A DNA stretch of 64,000 bases from Alkalinema sp. FACHB-956 (lineage in GTDB: Bacteria; Cyanobacteriota; Cyanobacteriia; Leptolyngbyales; Leptolyngbyaceae). The notes under the pieces are model-generated. The model was not told the DNA's origin, ran no database searches, and was given only the letters and a program-made list of their open reading frames with translations. The stretch lies in assembly GCF_014697025.1 (NCBI RefSeq), contig NZ_JACJRC010000002.1, forward strand, positions 124,001 through 188,000. The letters are read 5' to 3'. Below are positions 19,972 through 28,844 of this stretch, in pieces. The translations under genes and the position numbers were made by a program. Within the stretch, counting starts at the first letter, position 1; each line of letters opens with the position of its first letter.

Positions 19972-22506
19972 ATGACTAGGCCCGCTTTCTCGATTCTCCC
20001 GTTACCCCGTAGCTTACCCTCTCTCGAAACCTGGGGGTTTGGGTTTAGTGGACTTTTGCTGTGGTTGGGAACAGCGCCAGTAATGCATGCAGAACTTGGG
20101 CCAAATGCCCTGTGGGTCTGGATTCCGGGCACGATCGTAGGCGTGTTTCTGAACTTGCAAGTGCAACAACTGGGACGCTACTTGCCTGACATAGCTGGCG
20201 GAACGCCTAACTATACAGCCCATCTTCTACAGCGCTTTCCCAAACTGGCTCGCTATGGCGCGATCGGATATTTTTTGGGTTGGATTTCAGTGCCGCCGAT
20301 GAACGCCATTATTCTCACGGACTTGATTAAAGCCAATCTCGATCCGTTAGGGATTACCTGCCCTGAACTATGGCTCAGAATTGGCTTTACTGCCCTTCCT
20401 TTTCTGGTTGCCTTTCGCGGAACTCGGACGATCGGGATTCTCCATGCCTTTTTTGTCTTTCCTGCGATCGGCCTTCTCCTGGCATTTTGTCTCCAAGGAT
20501 TAGGGTGGTTAGCAGTGTCGCCCACCAGTCCCGGATTGTTGCCCACCGTAGAAACCAGCATTACCCTCATCGATTGGATGAAATGGTTCTTTATTGCGGT
20601 TTACGCGGTCTATGGCTGCGAGACAGCCTCCTCCTTTGTGGCCGATAGCCGCCGCCCCAAGAGAACGCTGCAATGCTTGGCGGTGACAGCTTGTTTAATT
20701 CCGATCGTCTATATTGGTGGCTCCTGGGTCCTGATGCAGTTGAACCCCGCCTGGGGGGGGGTAGGAGACAGCACCTATCTCCACCTCATTGCCGCCGCTC
20801 AGTCATTTTGGGGATCTTGGGCTGCAACGCTAGTGACCTTTTTAATTACCTCTGGGTGTTTGCTGAGTTCCGCTACAGCAGTGTCCAACTGCCCTCGCAC
20901 GCTCTATCAACTAGCCAAAGATGGTTATTTACCCCCCGTTTTTGCCTTCCTCTCCCGGCAAGAGGTTCTGGAACCTAGCCTCATCTTCACGTTTTGCTTA
21001 AGCCTTCTGTGTTTAATCTGGGGCGATGTTGCACGGGTGGTCATGGTCACCGGAACCGGCTATCTCGCTTCTATGATGGCGATTCACCTCGGGTTGTGGC
21101 TGAACCGGAAACAGCCAGAAGTGCGCTGGCCTCAGTTATCTCTGTTGTTTTTCACGATCGAAGCAATGGTGTTGATCGTGGGTGGGTTGGCTTGGGGTTG
21201 GCAGGATTGGATTCTTGGCTTACTCTTACCAGCATTTGTTGGCATGGCTGCTACCCAAGGCTCGCGCCTGAAATGGAAATGGTTGCAGATTGAAGGCTGG
21301 ATTTATCGCGATCGCCAACGCTTTGCCCGCACACGGAAAGACTGGTTATCTTTCCAGGTCTTGGTCCTGCTGGGTTTACTGTGTGGTGCGCTGAGTATTG
21401 GTTGGGGGGTTCGCTCCAAACTAGCCCAGGTTCCGGATGATCAGTTTACGCCCTTATTCAGTATTTTGTTGGTGATAGTCGCCTTTGTCGGCGTCGCGAT
21501 CGCCTGTTGGACAACGCTACCGCAAATTTCGGCCATTACCGAAGCGCGGGATCAAGTTGAGCGAACCTTGCAGGATTTGCAGCAAACGCAAACGCAACTC
21601 ATCCAAGCTGAAAAAATGTCGAGTTTGGGGCAGTTAGTCGCTGGGATTGCCCATGAAATCAATAATCCCGTCAATTTCATCCATGGCAACCTCAAGCATC
21701 TCAACGAATACACGGATAACTTGTTGCAACTGATTGATCATTACCAAATGCACTATCCACACCCTGTGGATCAAATTACCGATTTAACAGAGGAGATGGA
21801 TTTAGCATTTTTGCGGGAAGATTTACCCAATATGCTGGGGTCTATGCGCATGGGAACCGATCGCATCCGGCAAATTGTTCTCTCCCTGCGGAACTTCTCC
21901 CGCTTGGATGAATCCGATCTCAAGGCGGTGAATCTCCATGAGGGCATTGATAGCACCCTGTTAATTTTGCAACATCGCCTCAAAGCGCGCTCCGATCGGG
22001 CGGAAATTCAAGTCATCAAGGAGTATGGTGAGTTGCCGTTGGTGGAATGCTATCCAGGGCTATTGAATCAGGTGTTTATGAATATCCTGGCGAACGCGAT
22101 CGATGCCTTAGAAGAATGCAGTCAGAAAAAAAAATCTGCACTCTCACCACAGGAATCGGGTCGTATTACGATTCGGACAGCCAGGGTCAATCATGACTGG
22201 GTTGAGATTGCGATCGTAGACAATGGCCCAGGTATTCCTGAATCGGTTCAGAAACGCATTTTTGAACCCTTTTTTACCACGAAGCCGGTCGGAAAAGGAA
22301 CTGGTATGGGCATGTCCATCAGTTACCAAATCATTACCGAAAAGCATCAAGGTAAATTAAATTGTTACTCCAGTGAACAGCAAGGAACCGAGTTCAGCAT
22401 CCAAATCCCGTTGCAGCAAGCGGCTGTTTCTCAACCATCCACCAGTTCCACACCAGGAATTTCTACTGCGTCTAATACCAAATCAACCTGTGATTGCAAC
22501 CCATGA
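19972..22506 (+). CDS. Amino-acid-permease-like membrane domain fused to a histidine kinase
   Basis: 844 residues. Residues about 20-440 contain around 12 hydrophobic segments and resemble APC-superfamily permeases (for example NYTAHLLQRFPKLARYGAIG and the VYGCETASSFVADSRRPKRT segment). Two further hydrophobic segments lie near 465 and 500. A coiled coil (ARDQVERTLQDLQQTQTQL) leads into a HisKA domain with H-box GIAHEINNPVNFIHGN (His561), then a full HATPase with N-box NQVFMNILANAIDAL, DNGPGIP and GKGTGMGMSIS. All catalytic residues are present. By analogy with CbrA-type transporter-kinases, transport or binding of a solute could set kinase activity. No response regulator is adjacent. Confidence 0.85.
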   Translation: MTRPAFSILPLPRSLPSLETWGFGFSGLLLWLGTAPVMHAELGPNALWVWIPGTIVGVFLNLQVQQLGRYLPDIAGGTPNYTAHLLQRFPKLARYGAIGYFLGWISVPPMNAIILTDLIKANLDPLGITCPELWLRIGFTALPFLVAFRGTRTIGILHAFFVFPAIGLLLAFCLQGLGWLAVSPTSPGLLPTVETSITLIDWMKWFFIAVYAVYGCETASSFVADSRRPKRTLQCLAVTACLIPIVYIGGSWVLMQLNPAWGGVGDSTYLHLIAAAQSFWGSWAATLVTFLITSGCLLSSATAVSNCPRTLYQLAKDGYLPPVFAFLSRQEVLEPSLIFTFCLSLLCLIWGDVARVVMVTGTGYLASMMAIHLGLWLNRKQPEVRWPQLSLLFFTIEAMVLIVGGLAWGWQDWILGLLLPAFVGMAATQGSRLKWKWLQIEGWIYRDRQRFARTRKDWLSFQVLVLLGLLCGALSIGWGVRSKLAQVPDDQFTPLFSILLVIVAFVGVAIACWTTLPQISAITEARDQVERTLQDLQQTQTQLIQAEKMSSLGQLVAGIAHEINNPVNFIHGNLKHLNEYTDNLLQLIDHYQMHYPHPVDQITDLTEEMDLAFLREDLPNMLGSMRMGTDRIRQIVLSLRNFSRLDESDLKAVNLHEGIDSTLLILQHRLKARSDRAEIQVIKEYGELPLVECYPGLLNQVFMNILANAIDALEECSQKKKSALSPQESGRITIRTARVNHDWVEIAIVDNGPGIPESVQKRIFEPFFTTKPVGKGTGMGMSISYQIITEKHQGKLNCYSSEQQGTEFSIQIPLQQAAVSQPSTSSTPGISTASNTKSTCDCNP

Positions 22507-22510
22507 CGAT

Positions 22511-22590
22511 CCCTAAATCCCCCTTAAAAAGGGGGACTTTGAAAGAATTTGACTAAATTCCCCCCTTTTTAAGGGGGGCTAGGGGGGATC
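22511..22590. repeat. Paired G/C-rich hairpin repeat after the permease-kinase
   Basis: Two hairpins face each other: ccccc/ggggg around ttaaaaa at 22519-22535, and ccccccttt/aagggggg at 22560-22578. This is the dispersed cyanobacterial repeat type that starts ccctaaatccccc. A single-hairpin relative is at 26304. It may also act as a terminator for the gene ending at 22506. Confidence 0.8.
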
Positions 22591-22631
22591 GGATCTGTAG
22601 CATTGATAAATCAATTTGGTATAAGCCGATG

Positions 22632-22685
22632 GCATAGGGGCTGGACTTAGCATAGGGACTGGACTTAGCATGGGGACTGGACTTA
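22632..22685. repeat. Three 18-bp tandem repeats ending on the NB-ARC stop codon
   Basis: gcataggggctggactta, gcatagggactggactta and gcatggggactggactta are adjacent. The final tta of the third copy is the stop codon of the minus-strand NB-ARC gene. Confidence 0.95.
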
Positions 22686-24203
22686 GTGGTTGTCGGACTT
22701 GAGTACGGTTTGTAAATACTGCATGATGTATCCGACGATCGTATAGTAGGCGGGGTCGCAGGCATCTCGCTGATTGACGGTCAGAATAGATTTGCGTTGC
22801 AGCGAGGGCAGCAATTCATGGAGCGGCATGGAAAGCAGGGTGCTGGCGAGGGCTTCCTGGAGATCTTGCAAACCGAAGGGAAGCGTTCGATCGCTCAAGG
22901 TATTTAAAAATAACCGTTCTGGGGCAGACAGGCGCTGGAGTTGGCGTTCAATCAGTAACGGAATATCGCCAAATAGCGGAGAATCATAGTCTAAAAAACG
23001 CTCAACACTGCCACCGAAGGGGCCACGAATACAAGCTGCCACCCGTTCTAAGACGACTGGATGTCCTCCCGAATCGCGGAGCAGCGATCGCACTTGCATT
23101 TCGGACAAGCAAGTTACCCCCTTGTCAGCGAAAAATTGCGCGATCGCTTTTTCGCGCCATCCAGACAGTGCCAGTGCATGGACTTTGCCCTGTTCGGCTT
23201 CCTTGAGTTCTACCTCCCGAGGTTTCTCGCAACTGGTGATCACAATTCGGCTTTGGTGGGCTGTGGTGGTGAGTTTTTGCAAAAAATGGCCATAGTCTTC
23301 ATAGCCTGGTCGATAGGAGCCGTGGCAGGTTCCCGGTTCCAAAACGGCTTCCCAACCATCGAGCACTAAGAAACAGGGCGATCGCTGAAAATGTTTCAGT
23401 AAATCTGCAATTTCCCACTTGGAGGCCGACGGATCAAACACCTGAACTAAATCTCGCAGCAGTTCCGGGAGGCGTGGGGGGTGATGGCCAGAGAGATCGC
23501 TGGATAACGATCGCCAAATAACAACCTGAAACGAGGCTCCGATATCATCCAACGCGAGTTTTGCGGCCAAAAATGTTTTTCCGATGCCCTGGAGCCCATA
23601 GATCGTCATCAGACAGCAGGGCGCTAGCAGTTTTTGCACCAGTTGGTCTAGCTCTGGCCTGCGACCATAAAAGCGGGAAATATCGGGGATTGTTCCATCT
23701 TCCTCTAGCCGAAGTTCCTGGGTGGCCGTGACCAGAGGGGCCATGATGGAGTCAGATCGGGGCGGATCATTGACGCGATCGTCGATAGGGGGATCTGAAT
23801 TGGGCAGAACAGGAGGGGGGGAGGCTGGCTCGATCGAAGGTTGCTGTCGCTGGGACCAACGCTGGAGCGGGCCACGAAAGTTCGTTTTACTAACCCGTTC
23901 CTCCACCACATAGGTTAAGTCCTGCCAAAACAGGTTGCCGATATCCTGACGGAGATATTTTTCGCTGTAGCCCTGTTGCTCTGAAATTTGTTGGTAGGTC
24001 AAACCATGGTAGGAACCGCGTAAAATGGCCTCTTCTAAATCCTTGAGAGATCGTCCTAATCCTTTTTGCAAAGCAGTATTGGCGATCGCGATCGCCTGCT
24101 CTAGATTGAGTTCGTGATGACTGCCCCGACGATTTTCACCCTGACGATCTTCACCCTGACGATCTTGCCCCCGACGATCTTCACCCCGATGTTCTTCACC
24201 CAT
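22683..24203 (-). CDS. NB-ARC STAND ATPase with N-terminal HTH
   Basis: 506 residues. After a charged N-terminal tail made of pentapeptide repeats (about residues 2-26), residues about 32-110 are the HTH that begins many cyanobacterial STAND proteins (GSYHGLTYQQISEQQGYSEKY, then RVSKTNFRGPLQRW). An NB-ARC ATPase follows: Walker A GLQGIGKTFLAA (about 207-218), Walker B PCFLVLDGWE (about 280) and the IVITSCEKPREVE sensor region. The protein stops after the winged-helix part; the C-terminal WD40 or TPR repeats usual for the family are absent, so it is a short form. ATG 24203 is the only credible start in frame. Confidence 0.82.
   Translation of the reverse strand: MGEEHRGEDRRGQDRQGEDRQGENRRGSHHELNLEQAIAIANTALQKGLGRSLKDLEEAILRGSYHGLTYQQISEQQGYSEKYLRQDIGNLFWQDLTYVVEERVSKTNFRGPLQRWSQRQQPSIEPASPPPVLPNSDPPIDDRVNDPPRSDSIMAPLVTATQELRLEEDGTIPDISRFYGRRPELDQLVQKLLAPCCLMTIYGLQGIGKTFLAAKLALDDIGASFQVVIWRSLSSDLSGHHPPRLPELLRDLVQVFDPSASKWEIADLLKHFQRSPCFLVLDGWEAVLEPGTCHGSYRPGYEDYGHFLQKLTTTAHQSRIVITSCEKPREVELKEAEQGKVHALALSGWREKAIAQFFADKGVTCLSEMQVRSLLRDSGGHPVVLERVAACIRGPFGGSVERFLDYDSPLFGDIPLLIERQLQRLSAPERLFLNTLSDRTLPFGLQDLQEALASTLLSMPLHELLPSLQRKSILTVNQRDACDPAYYTIVGYIMQYLQTVLKSDNH
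24125..24199. repeat. Five in-frame 15-bp repeats encoding the NB-ARC N-terminal tail
   Basis: Five adjacent units of the form cccgacgatcttcac (plus strand) encode the repeated G-E/Q-D/N-R-R/Q pentapeptides directly after the start codon. Unit length equals five codons, so copy-number changes would keep the frame. Confidence 0.9.
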
Positions 24204-24390
24204 AGTTTGCTACAGGATTTATCTGCACCCGTTGGAATATTCTTCAATGTAACCTGACTTTTCCTGACTTTTCCTGACAGCTTAAATTGTTTACAGAATT
24301 TAATGGGGGTCATGGGGATTCCCTGAACCGTCGCTTGTGAATTCTAGGAAGGCGCACCCGGCGATCGCCCCAACGTCCTAAGATGGGAAA

Positions 24391-25587
24391 ATGCTAGATT
24401 TCGTCCTGATGACCACCCTGGGTTTTCTAGGCAGTTTTGGCCATTGCCTCGGCATGTGTGGCCCGCTCACAGCTGCCTTTTCGCTGACCGATCGCACCCC
24501 CGATGCGCGATCGCGCTTACTGTTCAATTTATGGTTGAACAGCGGGCGCATCCTGAGTTATGGCTTGGTGGGAGCGGCGATCGGGGGCGTCAGTTCGATC
24601 GTGGTTGCGGGTGGTCAATTGGCGGGGATCGGTAGTGATGTGCGGCGGGCCATGGCGATTTTCACGGGGTTGCTACTCATTTGGTTTGGCTTGGTGCAAA
24701 TTCAGCCCCGTTGGTTGCCCCAAATGCCGCTGCTGCATCCCTTGGCCCAAGGACGTTTGCACAACTGGGTGAATCACTGGATGCAAAAGTTAACTCTGGC
24801 CCCCCCGATCGGATTGGGATTGCTGTGGGGATTGATGCCCTGCGGATTCCTATATGCTGCACAAATTAAAGCAGCAGAAACGGCAAATCCCTGGCTGGGA
24901 GCCGCAACGATGATCGCCTTTGGGCTGGGAACGTTACCCATGATGCTGGGCGTGAGTCTCTCCGCTGCGTTTTTCAGTCGCGATCGGCGAAGTCAGTTAT
25001 TCCAACTGGGAGGTTGGGTGACGCTGGCGATCGGGCTGTTAACGGTGCTGCGCAGTAGCGAAATGGTGGACTATACAGGCCATATTGCATTGGGCTTATT
25101 GATGCTGACATTAATCGCTCGACCTATCGCTAAATTATGGTCAGGCCCGTTGCAATATCGGCGCACATTGGGTGTGGGTGCATTTATTTTTTCTGTTTTT
25201 CATAGTGCCCATACTGTTAGTCATACGTTTAATTGGAATTTGCAAGGGATTCGATTTTTACCCTTCTCGCAACAATTGGGAATGGTATTAGGGATGCTAG
25301 CATTACTAGCCATGGTGCCCTTAGCGTTAACCAGTTCCGATCGCTGGGTGCAACGATTGGGACAACGCTGGCGTCAGCTCCATCTGTTGGCGATTCCCGC
25401 CTGGATTTTGATTGTGATCCATGCCATTTTAGTTGGATCCAGTTATTTGGGTGTGGTCGCTCCCACTGCGGTGCACCATAGCCGGACGATCGGACTGATT
25501 GCCATAACAATTCTGATTCTCGCGGTACGATCGCATACAGTATGGTCATGGTTTGGCTGGGGCAAGGGGCATGTTAAATCCAAGTAA
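24391..25587 (+). CDS. UreH/SafE-type (DsbD-like) membrane protein fused to a ferric-reductase-like domain
   Basis: 398 residues, about ten or more membrane helices. Residues 1-230 match the UreH_2/SafE group: GHCLGMCGPL (a CxxxC near the first helix) and WGLMPCGFLYAA, Cys motifs shared with DsbD-like and metal-trafficking proteins. Residues about 245-395 resemble the ferric-reductase-like/MsrQ (YedZ) di-haem membrane domain, with paired histidines FHSAHTVSHTFNW and LHLLAIPAWILIVIHAIL in the positions of its haem ligands. The stop overlaps the next gene, which encodes a FixH/YtkA-like protein. A role in metal or electron delivery to a respiratory or thylakoid enzyme is inferred, not shown. 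Confidence 0.8.
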   Translation: MLDFVLMTTLGFLGSFGHCLGMCGPLTAAFSLTDRTPDARSRLLFNLWLNSGRILSYGLVGAAIGGVSSIVVAGGQLAGIGSDVRRAMAIFTGLLLIWFGLVQIQPRWLPQMPLLHPLAQGRLHNWVNHWMQKLTLAPPIGLGLLWGLMPCGFLYAAQIKAAETANPWLGAATMIAFGLGTLPMMLGVSLSAAFFSRDRRSQLFQLGGWVTLAIGLLTVLRSSEMVDYTGHIALGLLMLTLIARPIAKLWSGPLQYRRTLGVGAFIFSVFHSAHTVSHTFNWNLQGIRFLPFSQQLGMVLGMLALLAMVPLALTSSDRWVQRLGQRWRQLHLLAIPAWILIVIHAILVGSSYLGVVAPTAVHHSRTIGLIAITILILAVRSHTVWSWFGWGKGHVKSK

Positions 25588-26218
25588 TCAGAGATTTCGA
25601 GAGTTCACAACACCTTTAGAATCCGCACATTCAGAATCCGACAATAATCCAGCTTTTCCTAAAAAATTAATCCTGGCTCACAATATTCAAACTGAGGGCA
25701 AAGTGGGGGTTCTGTTTCACATTGAACCCAACCACAACCCTAAAGCCGGGGAACCGGCCCAAGCCTGGTTTGCCCTGACCCGTGAAGGGGGAGATCCCAT
25801 TGCCCTGGATCAGTGTGTCTGTAAACTGACGGTCTACGACGGCTCGACGGCGATCGCCACTCCCACCCTCAAAGCTATTTCCCCGGAACGGTACAGCAGT
25901 GTGCCGGGGGCGACCGTGATTTTTCCGAAGGCGGGGCTGTATCGCTTGGAACTCAAAGGACAGCCCAAAACAGGGGAGGACTTCAATACGTTTCAAGTCA
26001 GCTACGAGGTCACCGTGCAACCGCCGAGTCAAACGACTGGGGCCGTTGCCACCGCCGCCCAGCAATCCCCCAATTCCGCCACCACCGCATTACTGCAACC
26101 CTCGCCCACACCCATGCCACGCTCCGGTTTCGATGAAGCCATGAACCTGGGGCTACGGTTCATGTTTCCGATCGCGTTGGCAGTGGGATTCTGGGTGTTG
26201 CTTAAGAGACCCCGTTGA
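25571..26218 (+). CDS. FixH/YtkA-like beta-sandwich protein with C-terminal membrane anchor
   Basis: 215 residues from ATG 25571, which overlaps the preceding gene by 17 bases; a TTG at 25553 is also in frame. Residues about 40-140 form an Ig-like beta-rich domain (FHIEPNHNPKAGEPAQAWFAL, GLYRLELKG) similar in pattern to YtkA/FixH domains. A Pro/Thr/Gln-rich linker and one C-terminal membrane helix (FMFPIALAVGFWVLL) follow. The overlap with the upstream UreH/ferric-reductase fusion implies translational coupling. FixH/CcoH-type proteins help assemble copper-containing cytochrome oxidases; here that is only an analogy. No signal peptide is seen, so topology is uncertain. Confidence 0.65.
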   Translation: MLNPSNQRFREFTTPLESAHSESDNNPAFPKKLILAHNIQTEGKVGVLFHIEPNHNPKAGEPAQAWFALTREGGDPIALDQCVCKLTVYDGSTAIATPTLKAISPERYSSVPGATVIFPKAGLYRLELKGQPKTGEDFNTFQVSYEVTVQPPSQTTGAVATAAQQSPNSATTALLQPSPTPMPRSGFDEAMNLGLRFMFPIALAVGFWVLLKRPR

Positions 26219-26303
26219 TTGCGGGTTTCTGGAAAGAGACCGCCTACAATCTTAAAAACCTCAATAAATTGCAAACATCGTCGATAGCACTGGCTCCGAT
26301 CGC

Positions 26304-26331
26304 CCTAAATCCCCTGATTCAGGGGGACTTG
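26304..26331. repeat. Single hairpin of the dispersed G/C-rich repeat type
   Basis: ccctaaatcccctgattc is followed by aggggg and acttg, pairing cccct with agggg. It starts and ends like the repeat at 22511 and lies 30 bases upstream of sdhA. Confidence 0.7.
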
Positions 26332-26362
26332 ACAATCATTGTTGATCCGCTAATTCAGATTC

Positions 26363-28093
26363 ATGATCGATCACGACATCCTCATCATTGGTGGTGGCCT
26401 TGCCGGAACTCGGGCCGCCGTAGAAATTGCCCGCATGAACCCCAGTCTCAGCATTGGGTTAATTGCCAAAACGCACCCGATTCGATCGCACTCGGTGGCG
26501 GCCCAGGGGGGCATTGCAGCCACCTTGAAAAACGCCGATCCCACGGATTCCTGGGAGGCCCATGCCTTTGACACGGTCAAGGGTTCCGATTACCTGGCGG
26601 ATCAGGATGCCGTGGCCATTTTGACCCAGGAAGCCCCCAATGTGGTGATTGATCTAGAACATATGGGCGTCCTGTTTTCCCGAGCCGAGGATGGTCGCAT
26701 TGCCCAGCGGGCCTTTGGGGGCCATTCCCACAACCGCACCTGCTTTGCAGCGGATAAAACGGGTCACGCCATTCTCCATGAGCTGGTCAATAACCTGCGG
26801 CGGCACAACGTTAAGCTCTATGACGAGTGGTATGTGATGCGGCTGATTTTTGAAGACAACGAAGCCAAGGGCGTGGTGGCGTTTCGGATTGTCGATAGTC
26901 AGTTGGAGGTCTTCCGAGCTAAGGCGGTCATGTTTGCCACGGGGGGCTATGGCCGGGTCTACAACACCACGTCTAACGATTTTGCCTCGACGGGGGACGG
27001 GCTGGCGATGACGGCGCGGGCGGGGTTGCCCTTGGAGGATATGGAGTTTGTGCAGTTCCACCCGACGGGACTGTATCCAGTGGGGGTGCTGATTTCCGAG
27101 GCCGTGCGGGGGGAAGGAGCCTATCTGATCAATGCCGAGGGCGATCGCTTCATGGCGACCTATGCCCCCAGTCGCATGGAACTGGCCCCCCGTGATATCA
27201 CCTCCCGTGCCATCACCTACGAGGTGCGGGCAGGCCGAGGGATCAATTACCAGGATGGCAGTGCTGGGGGGCCGGTGGTCTACCTCGATCTGCGCCATAT
27301 GGGTCGGGAAAAAATTATGAGTCGCATCCCCTTCTGCTGGGAAGAGGCCCATTTGCACTTGGGTATCGATGCGGCGGAACAGCCGATCCCCGTGCGACCC
27401 ACGGTGCATTACTCCATGGGGGGCATTCCGGTGAATACCGATGGGCGGGTGCGATCGTCGGCGACGGGCCTGACGGAGGGCTTTTTCTCGGCGGGGGAAA
27501 CGGCCTGCGTGTCGGTGCATGGGGCCAATCGCTTGGGCAGTAACTCGCTGCTGGAATGTGTGGTCTACGGTCGGCGGACGGGGGCTGCGATCGCGCGCTA
27601 TGTAGAGGGCCGCACACTGCCATCGATCGAGGTATCGCGCTATCTCCAGGAGGCGAAGCAAACCCTCCAAGCCCTGCTGGATCAACCGGGCCAGTACCGC
27701 ATTCAGGAGATTCGCCAAGCCTACCAAGACTGCATGACGGAGCACTGTGGCGTCTTCCGCACCGAGGCGGTGATGCAGGAAGGGATCAGCCAACTGAAGG
27801 CGCTCCAGCAAAAAGCAGAGCAGATCTATCTAGATGACAAGGGCACCTGCTGGAATACGGAGCTGATCGAGGCGCTGGAGCTGCGATCGCTGATGATGGT
27901 GGGGGAAATGATTCTGACTTCGGCGTTAAATCGGCGGGAAAGTCGTGGATCCCACAGTCGGGAGGATTATCCCAACCGGGACGATGGCACTTTTTTGCAG
28001 CACACGCTGGCGACCTATGGGCCTGGCGGGGTGGCTTTGAACTATATGCCCGTGGTGGTGAATCAGTTTGAGCCGCAGGAACGCAAATATTAG
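26363..28093 (+). CDS. sdhA: Succinate dehydrogenase/fumarate reductase flavoprotein subunit
   Basis: 576 residues, the normal length for SdhA/FrdA. The FAD-binding Rossmann motif ILIIGGGLAGTRAA is at 6-19; the His for covalent FAD attachment is His43 in RSHSVAAQGG; substrate-site motifs RAFGGHSHNRT, VQFHPTGLYPVG, HYSMGGIPVN and HGANRLGSNSLLE are intact. The enzyme oxidises succinate and feeds the plastoquinone pool from the membrane. As in many cyanobacteria, the iron-sulphur subunit (sdhB) is not adjacent. Confidence 0.92.
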   Translation: MIDHDILIIGGGLAGTRAAVEIARMNPSLSIGLIAKTHPIRSHSVAAQGGIAATLKNADPTDSWEAHAFDTVKGSDYLADQDAVAILTQEAPNVVIDLEHMGVLFSRAEDGRIAQRAFGGHSHNRTCFAADKTGHAILHELVNNLRRHNVKLYDEWYVMRLIFEDNEAKGVVAFRIVDSQLEVFRAKAVMFATGGYGRVYNTTSNDFASTGDGLAMTARAGLPLEDMEFVQFHPTGLYPVGVLISEAVRGEGAYLINAEGDRFMATYAPSRMELAPRDITSRAITYEVRAGRGINYQDGSAGGPVVYLDLRHMGREKIMSRIPFCWEEAHLHLGIDAAEQPIPVRPTVHYSMGGIPVNTDGRVRSSATGLTEGFFSAGETACVSVHGANRLGSNSLLECVVYGRRTGAAIARYVEGRTLPSIEVSRYLQEAKQTLQALLDQPGQYRIQEIRQAYQDCMTEHCGVFRTEAVMQEGISQLKALQQKAEQIYLDDKGTCWNTELIEALELRSLMMVGEMILTSALNRRESRGSHSREDYPNRDDGTFLQHTLATYGPGGVALNYMPVVVNQFEPQERKY

Positions 28094-28301
28094 GGCTGAA
28101 GCTGGAATTGAGGGCTGTGGGCCATGGGGACGATCGAGCTCGTGAGGGCGTTGGCGTCCCCAAAAAAATCAAATCTGAAGAAAACCTTAAGTAAGTCAAG
28201 GTTCCGTCAGATTTCTGAGATTCTAGATATAGATCAAATGGAGCCAACCAAATTTTTAAAGGCTCTAACTTATAAATCTCTACGAATAAATGCTTCTAGA
28301 G

Positions 28302-28343
28302 CGTCACTTCTTTCCTAGCCGAGGGGAGTGACGTTCTTTTTAG
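28302..28343 (+). terminator. Weak hairpin downstream of sdhA
   Basis: cgtcact (28302-28308) pairs with agtgacg (28327-28333) and is followed by ttcttttta. It is about 210 bases beyond sdhA; an ORF in between (28124-28318) has no convincing composition and is not called. Confidence 0.4.
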
Positions 28344-28571
28344 CGTTCTTTTTGGCCAGGTTATCCCAGCCATTCATTCTTTCCAGCAATCCACTCTAAG
28401 GTGGATGAAAAATTCTCCTGGGGCTCTTTATGTTCGCATTATAACTCATGCTTATATGTTGATAAATTAAGTTTATGTTTCGAGTTATGTTTTGAGTGTG
28501 TACAAAAATTGTGAAGAACTCTGGAATTCCGGCGGGCATTTAGACTAGCGTTTAGAAATGTTCCAGGAAAA

Positions 28572-28806
28572 TACGGATTAGCCATCTCGGACATCATGCT
28601 TGGTGTGCAAGCTCTGGAATGCGGTCATCGGGTGATTCAGACTTGGCACGATCGCAAAATTAGCGTGGGGACGGAGTGCGCCCAGGCGATCGATGACAAT
28701 CTGAATACAGCGGGGATTAGTCTGCTGCTGATTAGTGTGAACTTTTTAGCGTCGGACTACTGCTACAGCATCTTAAGTCGCCCTGTCATATGGGCAAGTC
28801 TTCGTT
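28572..28806 (+). pseudogene. TIR-domain remnant
   Basis: The frame reads VIQTWHDRKISVGTECAQAI followed by DDNLNTAGISLLLISVNFL and ASDYCY, a very clear internal TIR segment. In intact proteins DYCY is followed by the acidic residue of the NADase site; here the sequence turns into ILSRPVIWASLR and stops. The N-terminal TIR strand (usually with FISYSHxD) is also absent. It is therefore a fragment without the catalytic Glu. A piece of an AAA-like STAND gene follows within 50 bases, so the two may derive from one TIR-STAND gene. Confidence 0.75.
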
Positions 28807-28844
28807 GATATTTCGATCGAATTTTTAGCGATCACGACATTGAG

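Noticed and set aside
26654-27811. 385-aa ORF opposite sdhA
   Set aside because: Antisense shadow of a strongly conserved flavoprotein gene, His/Arg/Pro-rich.
28124-28318. 64-aa ORF after sdhA
   Set aside because: Low-complexity Lys/Ser-rich composition, no ribosome site, and its end lies in the hairpin at 28302.
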